A stretch of DNA of 64,000 bases, taken from NCBI RefSeq assembly GCF_016093545.1, contig NZ_JADKYX010000011.1:1-64000 (forward strand), given 5' to 3'. A program made the position numbers and the translations under genes. The stretch is from Massilia rhizosphaerae. GTDB taxonomy: Bacteria > Pseudomonadota > Gammaproteobacteria > Burkholderiales > Burkholderiaceae_D. The notes under the pieces are model-generated. The model saw nothing but the letters and a program-made list of their open reading frames with translations. It ran no database searches and was not told the origin of the DNA. This document shows positions 36,792-47,400 of the stretch, piece after piece; the first letter of the stretch is position 1; every line of letters starts with the position of its first letter.

Positions 36792-38223
36792 TTATTTGCA
36801 TCGTTCAAGTTTTGCATTCATTTTGACATTACGCATAGCCTCGGGGACTTGGTGCGCAGCCTTGTCCAACTCCGCTAAACGTTGCCCCTTATTCCACTGC
36901 GCACCGAGGCGCGAGTTAATATTACGATCCCCAAAGTCACTGATTTTATCCTTGCCCGCCACTACCATATCCGGGTTATGCAGTGCTGCTAGTGTCCTCA
37001 TCTTTTCGGCAGCTATTTCGTTGGATTTTGCATCGGCTTCTGCCCAGGACATCCCTTTTTCGCGCAGATCACTAAAGGCACTTGCTTTTAAGGCATTTTG
37101 ATACCCCACTCGGGCATTTCTCGCCACGCTGGGATCTCGGACCGATAGGCCATCATTAAATGCTTGACGTCCCTTGAGATACTCATCGACCGTCATGTTG
37201 TTAATCCCAGCCTCTTGGCCTGCGAGCTGGCGATCAAACTCCGGAAACTTCCCTTGGGGCAGGCCATTGGTTTTGAAGCACGGTACCTTTTTCTTGGGCA
37301 TGCCTTTTGGACGCGGCGGCGCTTCCCTGGGCTCACGTCCCCGCTTCGGCGGCGACGGCGGTGGCGGTTCAGCGCCTACCCCACCACGTCGACGCGATTG
37401 AAGTGCTGGATGCTGGCGTAGCCTTGCTTCGTTTTCCTCAACCCACCTTGCCACCCTTGGCCCAAGACGTGGGCTTCGGCCAATTTCGTTCAGCAGCGTG
37501 GCCTTGTCGCCCTTTCCCTTGGTGAGCTAAGCCACCAGCGCCGCCAGAATGGCCGTGATCAAGATGACGTGACCTTGCGCAAAATCGAAAGCGGCCGCTG
37601 ATGGATCGCCCCTCGAACCGACGCTGAGGCCATGCTGCGGGTCCTGGCGCAACGGCCCCCACGCTTCAACGAAACCTTTGTGGTAGTAGCCCAGCGACTC
37701 TGGAATCGCATCGGCCACCTCCTCGACCAAGGACTTCAAAACCCACCATCGCCAGCACCACCCCGCCCACATAGCTTCCGGCCGCGGCTCCGGCCGCCGC
37801 GCCTGGAAACGCGCCGACGCCGCCGAAGAACACCCCGCCGACCCCGCCAACAATCCCGCCAGCCGCCACGGAGCCGCCGTAGTACAGGGCCACGTCCTGG
37901 CAGGCCGACACAAGGATGTGCCAGATTGTCGACAGGTTGATACCGGAAAGTCGGTCGACCACCATGCGCTGCGCCATTGGACCCGAATCGTCCAGCGCCT
38001 TGCGCAGCCGGTTCACCCGCCCCATCTGTTCGCGCCCACAGTCGCCGCCGAAATGCGAGGATGAGCTGGCCCGCCGCCCCATGATGTCGTATTGCTGACC
38101 AGCGCCGGAATGGTAGCCACCCCATTTCAACTCGTCTTCCTTGCGTTGCAGATTGCTCCACACGCGCCACATATCGTTTATTCCATCATCGAATGCCTTA
38201 GATAAGAATTGCAACATCCTCAT
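36792..38223 (-). pseudogene. Broken Tde1-like T6SS DNase effector (glycine-zipper N-terminus, Ntox15 C-terminus)
   Basis: Three pieces of one gene line up. From 38223 a frame gives an N-terminal domain with LSGINLSTIWHIL and a long Gly/Ala zipper like the DUF6861-type region of T6SS effectors. Near 37727-37735 one extra base shifts the frame, and the sequence continues as LVEEVADAIPESLGYYHKG. An in-frame TAG at 37527-37529 interrupts AALVA and LTKGKGD. The C-terminal part (from about 37454) has a proline-rich linker and an Ntox15 domain with the nuclease HxxD motif HNPD (bases 36969-36980). The repaired product would have about 477 residues. Sequencing error could explain one lesion but hardly both. 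Confidence 0.82.
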
Positions 38224-38229
38224 TCTTGC

Positions 38230-38592
38230 CTAAAAATGCAGCAGCCGTGCCGCTTCGGCCACTGCCATCGTCTGGCACGCCGAGATCGCCAGCGCCTCAA
38301 ATAGCAGCGTGAAATGGCTGCCCGGCCGCGCCCACGGCACCGACACCCGTGTCGTCTTGCCGCAGGAACGGCATTTCACACGCGGCACCACGGCATGCGC
38401 CCACGCTCCATTCTGGAAGAAATCGAGGTGGCGCCAGTTGCGACGAACGCGACTGTGGATGCCTTGCGCTTTCGCTCCACAGACGGGGCTGTCCAAGGAG
38501 TCGGCCTTGCAGCCCACCTCGAAATCGATGCGCCGTGCCGTCCAAGTTGAAGTGGCTTACTTCCCACTGCGCTTGCAGTCCGTGCCAATACT
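38230..38592 (-). pseudogene. ISL3-family transposase remnant
   Basis: Only the N-terminal third of an ISL3 transposase remains. It starts near YWHGLQAQWEVSHF, shifts frame once near 38535, then reads RIDFEVGCKAD, a CxxCG-like zinc segment (SPVCGAK), RRNWRHLDFFQ, VPRVKCRSCGK and VPWARPGSHFTLLFEA before stopping at 38230. The catalytic DDE part is missing. The stop falls only six bases from the effector start codon, so the deletion that removed the transposase abuts or created the present 5' end of the effector gene. Confidence 0.82.
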
Positions 38593-38935
38593 TATTGCCA
38601 GCTCCCGATCTCGATGTCCTCGCCCCCAGCCCCGACGATACCGCCTGTTTGCCATGGCCGTCGCCACAGCCCGCTGCTGCGGCGGCCACGTCAAATTTTA
38701 CCGAAAACGTCATTGGGCCAAGAATTGTAACGTCCCGTTTGACATACTGGACGCAATTGCAAACTGCATGTTATATTTCCCATTCCTCTATTTAACCATT
38801 GGGGTTCACACACCGCATCAAAATGGTGCATTCGCACCGATTCAACACCCGATATCCCGCCTGCGCCATTGATTCGCCAATTCGCGAAGCATCGCGCATC
38901 CTGACTGACAACCATCGTTCTTCCGCGAGATTCCC
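38593..38935. other. Intergenic stretch before the SulP-carbonic anhydrase gene
   Basis: These 343 bases contain no gene I can support. The left part may be further transposon debris, as GC content is mixed. An AT-rich segment at 38752-38810 precedes the SulP gene and probably holds its promoter, though no clear -35/-10 pair was found. Confidence 0.4.
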
Positions 38936-41140
38936 ATGTCCACGAATACCCTCAAGTACGATTTGCCGGCCGGCATAGTTGTTTTCCTCGTTGCTTTGCC
39001 CTTGTGCCTCGGTATTGCGCTCGCTTCCGGCGCACCTTTATTTTCCGGTATTATTTCCGGCATTATCGGCGGCATCGTCGTCGGTATCGCCAGCGGTTCC
39101 CACACGAGCGTCAGCGGCCCCGCCGCCGGGCTGGCGGCCGTCGTGCTGGCCGCGATCACGAAACTCGGCGCATTCGAAATCCTGCTCGCGTCGATATTCA
39201 TTGCCGGCATCCTGCAAATCATCATGGGCATCGCCCGCGCCGGTTTCATCGCCAATTACATTCCCTCGAATGTCATCAAGGGATTGCTGGCGGCGATCGG
39301 CATTCTGCTGATCCTGAAACAGATTCCCCATGCGATCGGTTATGACGCCAGTCGTGCCGACGAAACGTCGTTTATCCAGGCGAACGGGGAAAACACCTTT
39401 TCGGCCATTCTGCACGCCGTGAATTCCATTACACCGGGCGCATTGATCATCGCCCTCGTGTCGATGCTGATCCTGGTATATTGGGACAAGACCCCGCTGA
39501 AAAACGTGAAACTGCTCCCCGCCCCGCTGTTCGTCGTCGCGCTGGGTGTTTTGCTGCACCTGACCTTCAACCGGTTCTTTCCCGCGCTGAGCATCGCGCA
39601 GGCGCACCTCGTCGATATTCCGCCGGTCGACGTCGGCAATCTCCAGAATTACCTGAAATTCCCCGACCTCGCCCATTTCGCGAACCGCGACGTGTGGATC
39701 GTCGGCGTCACGATCGCCATCGTCGCGTCGCTGGAAACGCTGCTGAACGTCGAAGCGGTGGACAAGCTCGATCCGCACAAGCGCGAGACGCCGCCGAACC
39801 GGGAACTCGTCGCGCAGGGCGTCGGCAATATCTGCGCCGGCCTGCTGGGCGGGCTGCCGCTGACGTCCGTCATCGTGCGCAGTTCCGTCAACGTCCAGAA
39901 CGACAACCGCACCAAGGCGTCCAGCATCTTCCACGGCCTGCTGCTGCTCGCCAGCGTGCTCGTGCTGGCGCCCGCGCTGAACCTGATCCCGCTGGCGGCG
40001 CTGGCCGCCATCCTCATCGTGACGGGCTACAAGCTGGCCAAGGTCTCGCTGTTCCGCGACATGTACAAGAAGGGGTGGTCGCAGTTCGTGCCGTTCGCCG
40101 TCACCGTGAGCGCCATCGTGCTGACGGACTTGTTGACGGGCGTGCTGATCGGCCTCGCGGCCAGCCTGTTCTACCTGATGCGCAGCAACTTCCGCAATCC
40201 GTTTTCGATGGAGCAGTATCGCCTGCACATAGGCGAAATCATCAAGATGGAATTGCCGAACCAGGTGTCGTTCCTGAACAAGGCGACGATCAAGACCGCG
40301 CTGTGGGACATCCCCGAGAACGCGAACGTGCTGATCGACGCGGCCAACACGCATTACATCGACAACGACGTGCTGGAAATCATCGACGACTACCGCGTCG
40401 TGGCGGCGGAGCGCAACGTGCGCCTGAACGTCATCGGCCTGCGCGACGAATACCGGCTGCAGGATCCGATCCAGTTCATGCCGGCGCTCGACAAGGACAC
40501 GCAGAAAAAACTCCGTCCGGAAGACGTGCTGCACCTGCTGCGCGACGGCAACGAACGCTTCCGCACGGGCCGCACGACGAACAAATATTATCTGCACCAG
40601 GTCGAGGCGACGGCGGCGGGACAGCATCCGATGGCCGTCGTCGTCAACTGCATCGATTCGCGCACATCACCGGAAATCATCTTCGACGCCGGCCTGGGCG
40701 ACCTGCTGACGGTGCGCATCGCGGGCAATGTGATCAGCCGCGAGATCATCGGCAGCCTGGAAATCGCCCACAAGCTGGGCGCCAAGCTGATCGTCGTGAA
40801 GGGGCACTCGAGCTGCGGCGCGATCGGCCTCGCGCTGCAGAACGAAGGGGCCCACAGCGTGGGCGCGATCACGGGCAAGATCCGCAAGGCGATCGACGAT
40901 TGCCAGTGCGGCGCCCACCACGCGCCCGAGGGGCAGGCGCTGCTGGAGCAGGTTACCCGCCGCAACATCGAAAACTCGCTGCACGAGATCATGGCCGGCA
41001 GCGCCTTCCTGCGCGAGCGCATCGCGCGCGGCGAAATGGGCCTCGTCGGCGCCTATCACGACATCGCCACGCGGACCGTGCACTTCGGCGAGCTCGTCAC
41101 GCCGGAGACGGCGGGCGACAGGACGGACCTGGCCGCTTGA
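38936..41140 (+). CDS. SulP-family anion transporter fused to a beta-carbonic anhydrase
   Basis: This is a 734-residue fusion. Residues 1-430 form a SulP permease with 12-14 membrane helices (DLPAGIVVFLVALPLCLGIA, SHTSVSGPAAG). A short STAS-like region (about 440-515) follows. The C-terminal part (about 525-725) is a beta-carbonic anhydrase with zinc ligands Cys572 and Asp574 in NCIDSR and His624 and Cys627 in GHSSCG. It probably couples bicarbonate movement to CO2/bicarbonate interconversion at the inner membrane face. Such fusions are known in several proteobacteria. It stands alone, convergent with the downstream kinase. Confidence 0.93.
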   Translation: MSTNTLKYDLPAGIVVFLVALPLCLGIALASGAPLFSGIISGIIGGIVVGIASGSHTSVSGPAAGLAAVVLAAITKLGAFEILLASIFIAGILQIIMGIARAGFIANYIPSNVIKGLLAAIGILLILKQIPHAIGYDASRADETSFIQANGENTFSAILHAVNSITPGALIIALVSMLILVYWDKTPLKNVKLLPAPLFVVALGVLLHLTFNRFFPALSIAQAHLVDIPPVDVGNLQNYLKFPDLAHFANRDVWIVGVTIAIVASLETLLNVEAVDKLDPHKRETPPNRELVAQGVGNICAGLLGGLPLTSVIVRSSVNVQNDNRTKASSIFHGLLLLASVLVLAPALNLIPLAALAAILIVTGYKLAKVSLFRDMYKKGWSQFVPFAVTVSAIVLTDLLTGVLIGLAASLFYLMRSNFRNPFSMEQYRLHIGEIIKMELPNQVSFLNKATIKTALWDIPENANVLIDAANTHYIDNDVLEIIDDYRVVAAERNVRLNVIGLRDEYRLQDPIQFMPALDKDTQKKLRPEDVLHLLRDGNERFRTGRTTNKYYLHQVEATAAGQHPMAVVVNCIDSRTSPEIIFDAGLGDLLTVRIAGNVISREIIGSLEIAHKLGAKLIVVKGHSSCGAIGLALQNEGAHSVGAITGKIRKAIDDCQCGAHHAPEGQALLEQVTRRNIENSLHEIMAGSAFLRERIARGEMGLVGAYHDIATRTVHFGELVTPETAGDRTDLAA

Positions 41141-41176
41141 TGGCTGACGGGCGCATGGTGGGCACGCGCGGGAGCG

Positions 41177-43282
41177 TCAGGCGGTCTCGGTCCCCTGCTC
41201 GGCGGCGATGCCCTGGGTCAGCATGCCGCCGACCTTGTCCACGAGCGCATTCATGGCGAACGGCTTGGTGAGGATTTCCATCTGGGCGGGAAGCTTCTCG
41301 TTCTTCATCACGGTGCTTTCCGCATAGCCCGTCACCATCAGCACGGGCAGTTGCGGCCATTGCACGCGCACGTGGTCGGCCAGCTGGCGGCCGTTCATGC
41401 CGTTCGGCAAGCCCACGTCCGTCACGAGCATGTCCGGCCGCGCGTCGTGCAGCAGGCGCAGCGCCTGCGGGGCGTCGCAGGCGGCGAGCACTGTGTAGCC
41501 CTGCAGTTCCAGCACCTCGCTCATCACGGCGCGGATGTCGGATTCGTCGTCGACGACCATCACGACGCCCTTGCGGCTGCCCGCTTCCAGCGGCGGTTCG
41601 GCGTCGGCGGGCTCCGCCGGCGCGGTCTCCACGAGATGGCGCGGCAGCAGCAGGCGCACCTCCGTGCCCTGGCCCGCGCGCGATTCGATGCGCACGTTGC
41701 CGCCCGACTGGTGCGCGAAGCCGTACACCATCGACAGGCCCAGGCCCGTGCCCTGCCCCATCGGCTTGGTCGTGAAGAACGGGTCGAATGCGCGCGCCAC
41801 CACGTCGGGCGCCATGCCGGCCCCGTTGTCGCGCACGCTCACCTGCACGTATTCGCCGGGACGCAGGTCGCCGTGGCGGCGCGCCTGGGCCGCGCTCAAG
41901 GTCACGTTTTCCGTCTCGATGACGAGCAGGCCGCCTTCCGGCATGGCGTCGCGCGCATTGTTCGCGAGATTCAGCAGGGCGGATTCGAGCTGGTTCGGAT
42001 CGCACAAGGTCGTCCACAGCGCCGCCGCGAGACGCGTGCGCACGGCGATGGACGGGCCGGCCGCGCGCTCGATCAAGTCCGTCATCGACATCACGAGCGC
42101 GTTGACGCTGGTCGGCTTCGGGTCGAGCGCCTGGCGGCGCGAGAATGCCAGCAGGCGGTGCGTGAGCGCGGCCGCGCGCTGCGTCACGCCGAGGGCGGCG
42201 TCGATGCGCGTCAGCAGATCGCCCGTCTGGCCCATGCGCAGGCGCAGCTTCATCAGTTCCAGGTGGCCCGTCACGCCGGCCAGCATATTGTTGAAATCGT
42301 GCGCGAGGCCGCCCGTCAGCTGGCCCACCGCTTCCATCTTCTGCGACTGGCGCAGCGCTTCCTCGGCCTGGCGCAGCGCGTCGGCCTGGTGCTTTTCCGC
42401 CGTGATGTCGCGCGCGACGCCGTACAGCAGCTCGTCTTCCGGGGAGATCGTCCACGACACCCAGCGGTACGAGCCGTCCTTGTGCTGGATCCGCATTTCG
42501 TAGCCGACGAGCGGCGTGCCGCCGGCCAGCAGTTGCATCTTGTCCAGCACGTCGTCGCGGTCTTCCGGATACACCATGTCGATGAACGGGCGCGTGGTCG
42601 CCTCTTCCACGCTCCAGCCGAAGCTCGCGCTGAACGCCGGGTTCACGGTGAGGAAGCGCCCTGTGGCCAGCGACGCCGCGCACATCACGTCGGGCGAGAT
42701 GCGCCACAGGCGTTCGCGGTCGCTCGCGTGCGACGCGACCTGGTGCGTCAATGCCTCGTTCAGGCGGCGCGGCGTCTCTTCCTTCTGGCGCAGTGCCGAC
42801 AGTGCGCGCACCTTGCCCGTCGTCTCGACCACCGTGCACAGGATGCCGCCGACGGTGCCGTCGTCGTCGCGCACGGGGCTGTACGAGAACGTGAACCAGC
42901 TCTGCTCCGGATAGCCGTGGCGCTCCATCAGCACGGGCATGTCCTCGTGCCAGGTGGCCTCGCCGGCATAGGCTTTCATGGCGATCGGTCCGATGGTGTC
43001 CCACACTTCGGACCAGACGGCGCCCAGCGGCAGGCCCAGCGCGGGCTTGTCGCCGAGCAATGGCGTGTACGCGTCGTTAGGAAAACTGATCAGGTCGGCG
43101 CCCCAGCACAGCAACGTGGGGAACCGGGAATTCAGCGCCAGGCCCAGGGCCGTGCGCAGGGCGGCCGGCCAGTCCGCGATGGGGCCGAGCTTCGTCGCGC
43201 GCCAGTCGTGGCCGGCGATCCGCGCGGCCATCTGGCCGCCGCCGGTAAGGAAAGTCAGGCTGGGGGAAACCGTGGTCTTCAT
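41177..43282 (-). CDS. PAS-domain hybrid sensor histidine kinase with receiver
   Basis: This 701-residue protein without obvious membrane helices has two PAS regions (about 30-160, ending SYSPVRDDDGTVGG, and about 190-305, ending LLYGVARDITAEK). A HisKA domain carries the phospho-accepting His near residue 328 in GGLAHDFNNML. The HATPase domain shows NARDAMPEGG and GTGLGLSMV, and a C-terminal receiver has its Asp near 621 in VTDVGLPNG. The input signal is unknown. It faces the SulP gene convergently and has a 399-bp upstream region with a dispersed repeat. Confidence 0.9.
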   Translation of the reverse strand: MKTTVSPSLTFLTGGGQMAARIAGHDWRATKLGPIADWPAALRTALGLALNSRFPTLLCWGADLISFPNDAYTPLLGDKPALGLPLGAVWSEVWDTIGPIAMKAYAGEATWHEDMPVLMERHGYPEQSWFTFSYSPVRDDDGTVGGILCTVVETTGKVRALSALRQKEETPRRLNEALTHQVASHASDRERLWRISPDVMCAASLATGRFLTVNPAFSASFGWSVEEATTRPFIDMVYPEDRDDVLDKMQLLAGGTPLVGYEMRIQHKDGSYRWVSWTISPEDELLYGVARDITAEKHQADALRQAEEALRQSQKMEAVGQLTGGLAHDFNNMLAGVTGHLELMKLRLRMGQTGDLLTRIDAALGVTQRAAALTHRLLAFSRRQALDPKPTSVNALVMSMTDLIERAAGPSIAVRTRLAAALWTTLCDPNQLESALLNLANNARDAMPEGGLLVIETENVTLSAAQARRHGDLRPGEYVQVSVRDNGAGMAPDVVARAFDPFFTTKPMGQGTGLGLSMVYGFAHQSGGNVRIESRAGQGTEVRLLLPRHLVETAPAEPADAEPPLEAGSRKGVVMVVDDESDIRAVMSEVLELQGYTVLAACDAPQALRLLHDARPDMLVTDVGLPNGMNGRQLADHVRVQWPQLPVLMVTGYAESTVMKNEKLPAQMEILTKPFAMNALVDKVGGMLTQGIAAEQGTETA

Positions 43283-43681
43283 AGTCCTCGCTCATGCAAT
43301 CCCTGGTCAAAGATCCGTACCGACAGTCTGTGCTGCCGTGCAAAAGGACACGTCGAAAAACCTGCTGCGCGTTGCAGGTTCGGCCTGCGATGCTCGCTGT
43401 ACTTTCGTACAGCTGTGCTTCTCAGCCAAACCTGCGGCCGCTCGCGACGGTTTGTCGAGGCGTCCTAAAACCGACCATTTTAATGACAAGCTCATGACGG
43501 GCGGCGCGCGCTTGGCGCGGCCCGTTCGGGGCAAAAAAGACGTCCCGAGAAGTTGCCGTTCTGCCTGGGAGTGGGTGCATGCCGGCCACGGCAAAAGAGC
43601 AGTATGCCGGAATCCGCAGCCGTGCGGAGGGTGGATTTACAACATTTTCATGACAATTCTACGCGTTTTCCGGCAGGAAAT
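43283..43681. other. Intergenic region with dispersed repeat
   Basis: This 399-bp gap between the PAS kinase start and the response regulator stop contains repeat copy B (43349-43460). The rest shows only short inverted repeats, such as CCGCA-CGGC-TGCGG on the minus strand near 43614-43627 after the response regulator. No gene is supported; apparent small frames lie inside the repeat. Confidence 0.5.
43349..43460. repeat. Dispersed palindromic repeat, copy B
   Basis: This element of about 112 bp closely matches copy A at 25816-25942, from CACGTCGAAAAACCT to the closing TCGAGG, but lacks roughly 15 bp near the left inner arm and has GTTTGTCGA in place of GTTTTTCGA at the right end. The two copies share the same strand orientation. 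Terminal inverted arms and a GTAC-centred hairpin are conserved. Confidence 0.8.
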
Positions 43682-44377
43682 TTACGTCGCGAGCTGCCGG
43701 GTGGCGTCCGTCTGGCGCATGACGGCCCGGTGCGCGGCCTCCAGTTCGCGCGCGAGTCCGGCGTCGTCCGGCGCCGAGCGCAAGGCTTCGAACCCCGCCG
43801 CGGCGCCGTGCAGGCCGAGCGTGCGGCAGCCCTCGCACAGGCGCGCGAGCTGGGCGCGCGCGGCGTCGACCTGGCGGGCCGCCAGCAGCGCGGCCAGGTC
43901 GGTGCCGGCGCTGACCAGCTGGCGCTGCAGGCCGCCGAGATACAGCAGCAGGCGCGTGGCGTCGATGCCGAGGCGGCGCAAGGTGGCCGCCGGCTGCTCG
44001 TCCGGCGTGCGCGTCAACGGCGCCAAGTGGGCGGCGACGCGCGCGCCGTCGAACGGCTTGACGATGTAGCCGGCCGCGCCCAGGCCCAGCGCCTGTTCCA
44101 TCGTCGCGCCGTCGGCCGCGGACGAGACGAGGACGAACGGCAGGCCGGCAAAGCGGGCGTCGGCCTTCACCCGGGCCAGCAGCTCCATGCCGGACACGCG
44201 CGGCATGCGCAGGTCGCAGAACACGAGCGCGGGCTCGGCGCCGCCGTCCAGCTGGTTCCAGGCGTCCTGCCCGTCTTCCGCTTCCAGCACATCGAATACG
44301 CCGCTGGCCGTGCTGTCGATCATGTGCATCAGCATCATGCGCGACACCACGTCATCGTCGACTATCAATACCTTCAT
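43682..44377 (-). CDS. Response regulator with degenerate Hpt-like C-terminal domain
   Basis: This protein of 231 residues has a receiver domain (1-120) starting MKVLIVDDDVVSRMML, with the phospho-acceptor Asp in LVFCDLRMPRVSG and the conserved Lys in YIVKPFDG. The C-terminal half (about 130-231) is helical and contains CRTLGLHGAAAGFEAL, which resembles an Hpt helix but lacks the phosphorylatable His at the expected site. No DNA-binding domain is present. It lies 62 bp downstream of the propeller hybrid kinase and probably takes part in its phosphorelay. Confidence 0.85.
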   Translation of the reverse strand: MKVLIVDDDVVSRMMLMHMIDSTASGVFDVLEAEDGQDAWNQLDGGAEPALVFCDLRMPRVSGMELLARVKADARFAGLPFVLVSSAADGATMEQALGLGAAGYIVKPFDGARVAAHLAPLTRTPDEQPAATLRRLGIDATRLLLYLGGLQRQLVSAGTDLAALLAARQVDAARAQLARLCEGCRTLGLHGAAAGFEALRSAPDDAGLARELEAAHRAVMRQTDATRQLAT

Positions 44378-44439
44378 CCCTGCCCCACGTGTCGCAATTG
44401 TTAAATGGAAATTATACAGATATCCGGGGCGCGCACGAT

Positions 44440-47400
44440 TCAGGCTGTTTCGGCTTCGAAGCGGGCCAGCAGATCCAGCAGGCGCGGCAGGGCGGCGCGC
44501 ACGGCGTCGAGCTGGCCGGCGTCGGCCAGTCCCTCGAGTTCCGCGCACAGCTCGCGCAAACGCGTCTCGCCCAGGTAGCCGGCGCTGCCCTTCAGGCCGT
44601 GCAGGACGCGCCCGGCCGTGTCGTGGTCGCCCTGCGCCAGCGCGGTATCGAGTTCGACGCGGCGGCGCGGCAGGTCGGCCAGGAAGGCGCCGCGCAGCCG
44701 GTCTCGGAAATCGCCCGTGCGCCGGCCCGCGTTGTGCGCCGCCGCGGCCAGCGGCGCGGGGTCGGTCTGCACGTCGAACATGGCGTCCAGCTCGGCCGTC
44801 GACGGCGGGCGCGCGGCCGGCTCCGGCATCGGCGTGAGTTCGATGCCGCGCTGCAGCTGGCGCTCGATGGCGCGCGTGAGGTGGAAGTGCAGCTGGGCGT
44901 CGTCGATCGGCTTGGTGATGAAGGCATCCATGCCGCAGGCCAGGTAGCGCGTGCGGTCTTCGTCGCTGACGTTGGCCGTGAGCGCGACGATCATCAGGTG
45001 CTGGTCGAGCACGGGCGCCTCCAGCGGGCCGCCGGCGCGGATCAGGCGCGTGGCAGACGCGCCGTCCATCTCGGGCATGCGGCCGTCCATCAGGATCAGG
45101 TCGTAGCGCGTGCGCGCGCAGGCGGCGACGGCCAGCGCGCCGTTCTCGACGACGTCGACCTGGTGGCCCAGTTCTTCCAGCATCATGCGCACGATGATCT
45201 GGTTGGTCGGGTAGTCTTCCGCGCACAGCACGCGCAGGCGGTGCGTGTGCGGCGCGCGCGGGCGGTCGACGACGACCGGCGGCGCCACCCCGTCCGCCAG
45301 CGGCAGCACGAAGCTGAACGTGGAACCGACGCCCGGCGTGCTCGCCACGCCGATCGTGCCGCCCATCAGCTCGACGAGCTGGCGGCAGATCGCCAGGCCC
45401 AGGCCGGTGCCGCCGTAGCGGCGCGTCGTCGTCGCGTCGGCCTGCTCGAATTTCTGGAACAGGCGCGGCAAGGCTTCCGGCGCGATGCCGATGCCCGTGT
45501 CTTCCACCGAGAAGCGGATCATGTTGCGGCGCGCGCGGTCGTACTGGTCCTCGGGACGGCGCTCGACGCGCACGATGACGGACCCGCTGTCGGTGAACTT
45601 GAACGCGTTGCCGACGAGGTTCACGAGCACCTGGCGCAGGCGCGTCGGGTCGCCCACGACGAAGCGCGGCAGGTCAGGGCCGAGATGCACGGCGAAGCCC
45701 ACGCTGTGCGCGCCCGCCTGTTCCTCGAACAAGGTGACCACGTGGCCGATGTTCTCGTCGAGGACGAAGTCGATGTTCTCGATGGTCAGCTTGCCCGCCT
45801 CGATCTTGGAAAAATCGAGCAGGTCGTTGATGATCGCCAGCAGCGACTGCGCATTGGCCTGGCCGCGCAGGATCTGCTCGCGCGTCGCTTCGCGCAGGGC
45901 CGAGTCGCGCAGCGCGAAGCCGAGCATGCCGATCACGCCGGCCAGCGGCGTGCGCATCTCGTGGCTCATATTGGCCAGGAATTCGGATTTCTGGCGCGTG
46001 GCGTCTTCCGCGCGCTGCTTGGCCTGGTACAGGCGCTCCTCGTTTTCGTGCAGGGCGTTGTTGGCGAGCGCCAGTTCGTTCGTGCGGCGCCGCACCTGGC
46101 GTTCCTGCTCGCGCAATTCCTCCGTCTGGCGTTCGAGCAGGCGGTTCTGCTGTTCGATCCGCTCCGTGCGCGCACTCACCTGCTGCTCCAGCATGGCCTT
46201 CTGGCGCCGCAGGACGTCCACGCGGATGCGGTAGGCGCCGTAGCCGCAGCCGATCACGACCAGCGCGCACAAGGTGCGGAACCACCACGTCTTCCAGTAC
46301 GGCGGCAACACCGTCACTTCCAGCGTGGCGGCGGCGTCGCTCCAGACGCCGTCCTTGTTCGCCGCGCGCACCTGGAACGTGTAGTTGCCCGGATCGAGGT
46401 TCGTGTAGGTGGCGAAGCGCTTGCTGGCGTCGACGCCGATCCAGTCCTGGTCGAAGCCCACGAGGCGGTAGGCGAAGCGGTTGCGGCTGGGCGCGGCGAA
46501 GTGCAGCGCCGAGAACTCCAGCGAGAACACCGAATCCTGCGGCGTGAGCGTGATGCCGGACAGGCGCTCGATGGGCCCCGGCAGCATGCCCGGATGGACG
46601 TCCTGCCAGGGCAGGCCGAAGATCTGCAGGCCCGTGATGACGGCGCGCGGCGCGATCAGGTTGTCGTGCAGCGCGCGCGGATTGAACGCCGTGATGCCGT
46701 TGTTGCCGCCGAAGTAGAGCGTGCCGTCGGCCACGCGCAGCGCGGACGCGTCGAAATACGCGCCTTCGATCGTGCCGTCGGTCGCGTTGTAGTTGCGCCA
46801 GGCGCCGCTGGCCGGGTCGAGCCGGTGCAGGCCGCTGGAACTCGAGACCCAGATGAAGCCGTCGAGGTCTTCCTGCATCGCGGCCACGACGTCGTCCGCC
46901 ATGCCGTCGCGCCTCGTGTAGCGCTGGAAGCGCGGGGTGCCGTCGGCGCCGATCACCATGCGGTTCAGGCCCACGGCCGTGCCGACCCACAGGTTGCCCT
47001 TGCGGTCTTCCAGCAGGTAGTGCACCTCGTCGTGGGACAGGCTGGTGGGATCGTCCGGATCGTGGCGGAAGTGGCGGAAGTTGCCGGTCGCGCGGTCGAG
47101 CAGGTCGAGGCCGTCGAACGTGCCGACCCAGAAGCGGCCTTCGCGGTCTTCCAGCATCGGGCGCACGATGTTGTCGGCCAGGCTCGCGCCCGCGGCCGGA
47201 TCGTGCTGGTAGGTCCTCTGCTTGCCGTCGGGCGTGATGCGGTACAGGCCGCCGCGGGTCGCGGCCCACACCGTGCCGTCGCGCGTGACGTGCACGTTGC
47301 GCACGAAGTTGGCGTCGACGTCGTCCGCGGACAGCACGCGCCGCGTCAACTTCCCCGTCTTCGGGTCGAAGCGCGCCAGGCCGTTGCGCGTGCCGACCCA

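Noticed and set aside
33761..38935. tRNA-Arg as the attachment site of a genomic island
   Set aside because: No integrase and no duplicated tRNA 3' end were found, and the accessory genes lie on the 5' side of the tRNA.
43294..43497. Small plus-strand gene
   Set aside because: It lies inside repeat copy B; similar spurious frames arise in copy A.
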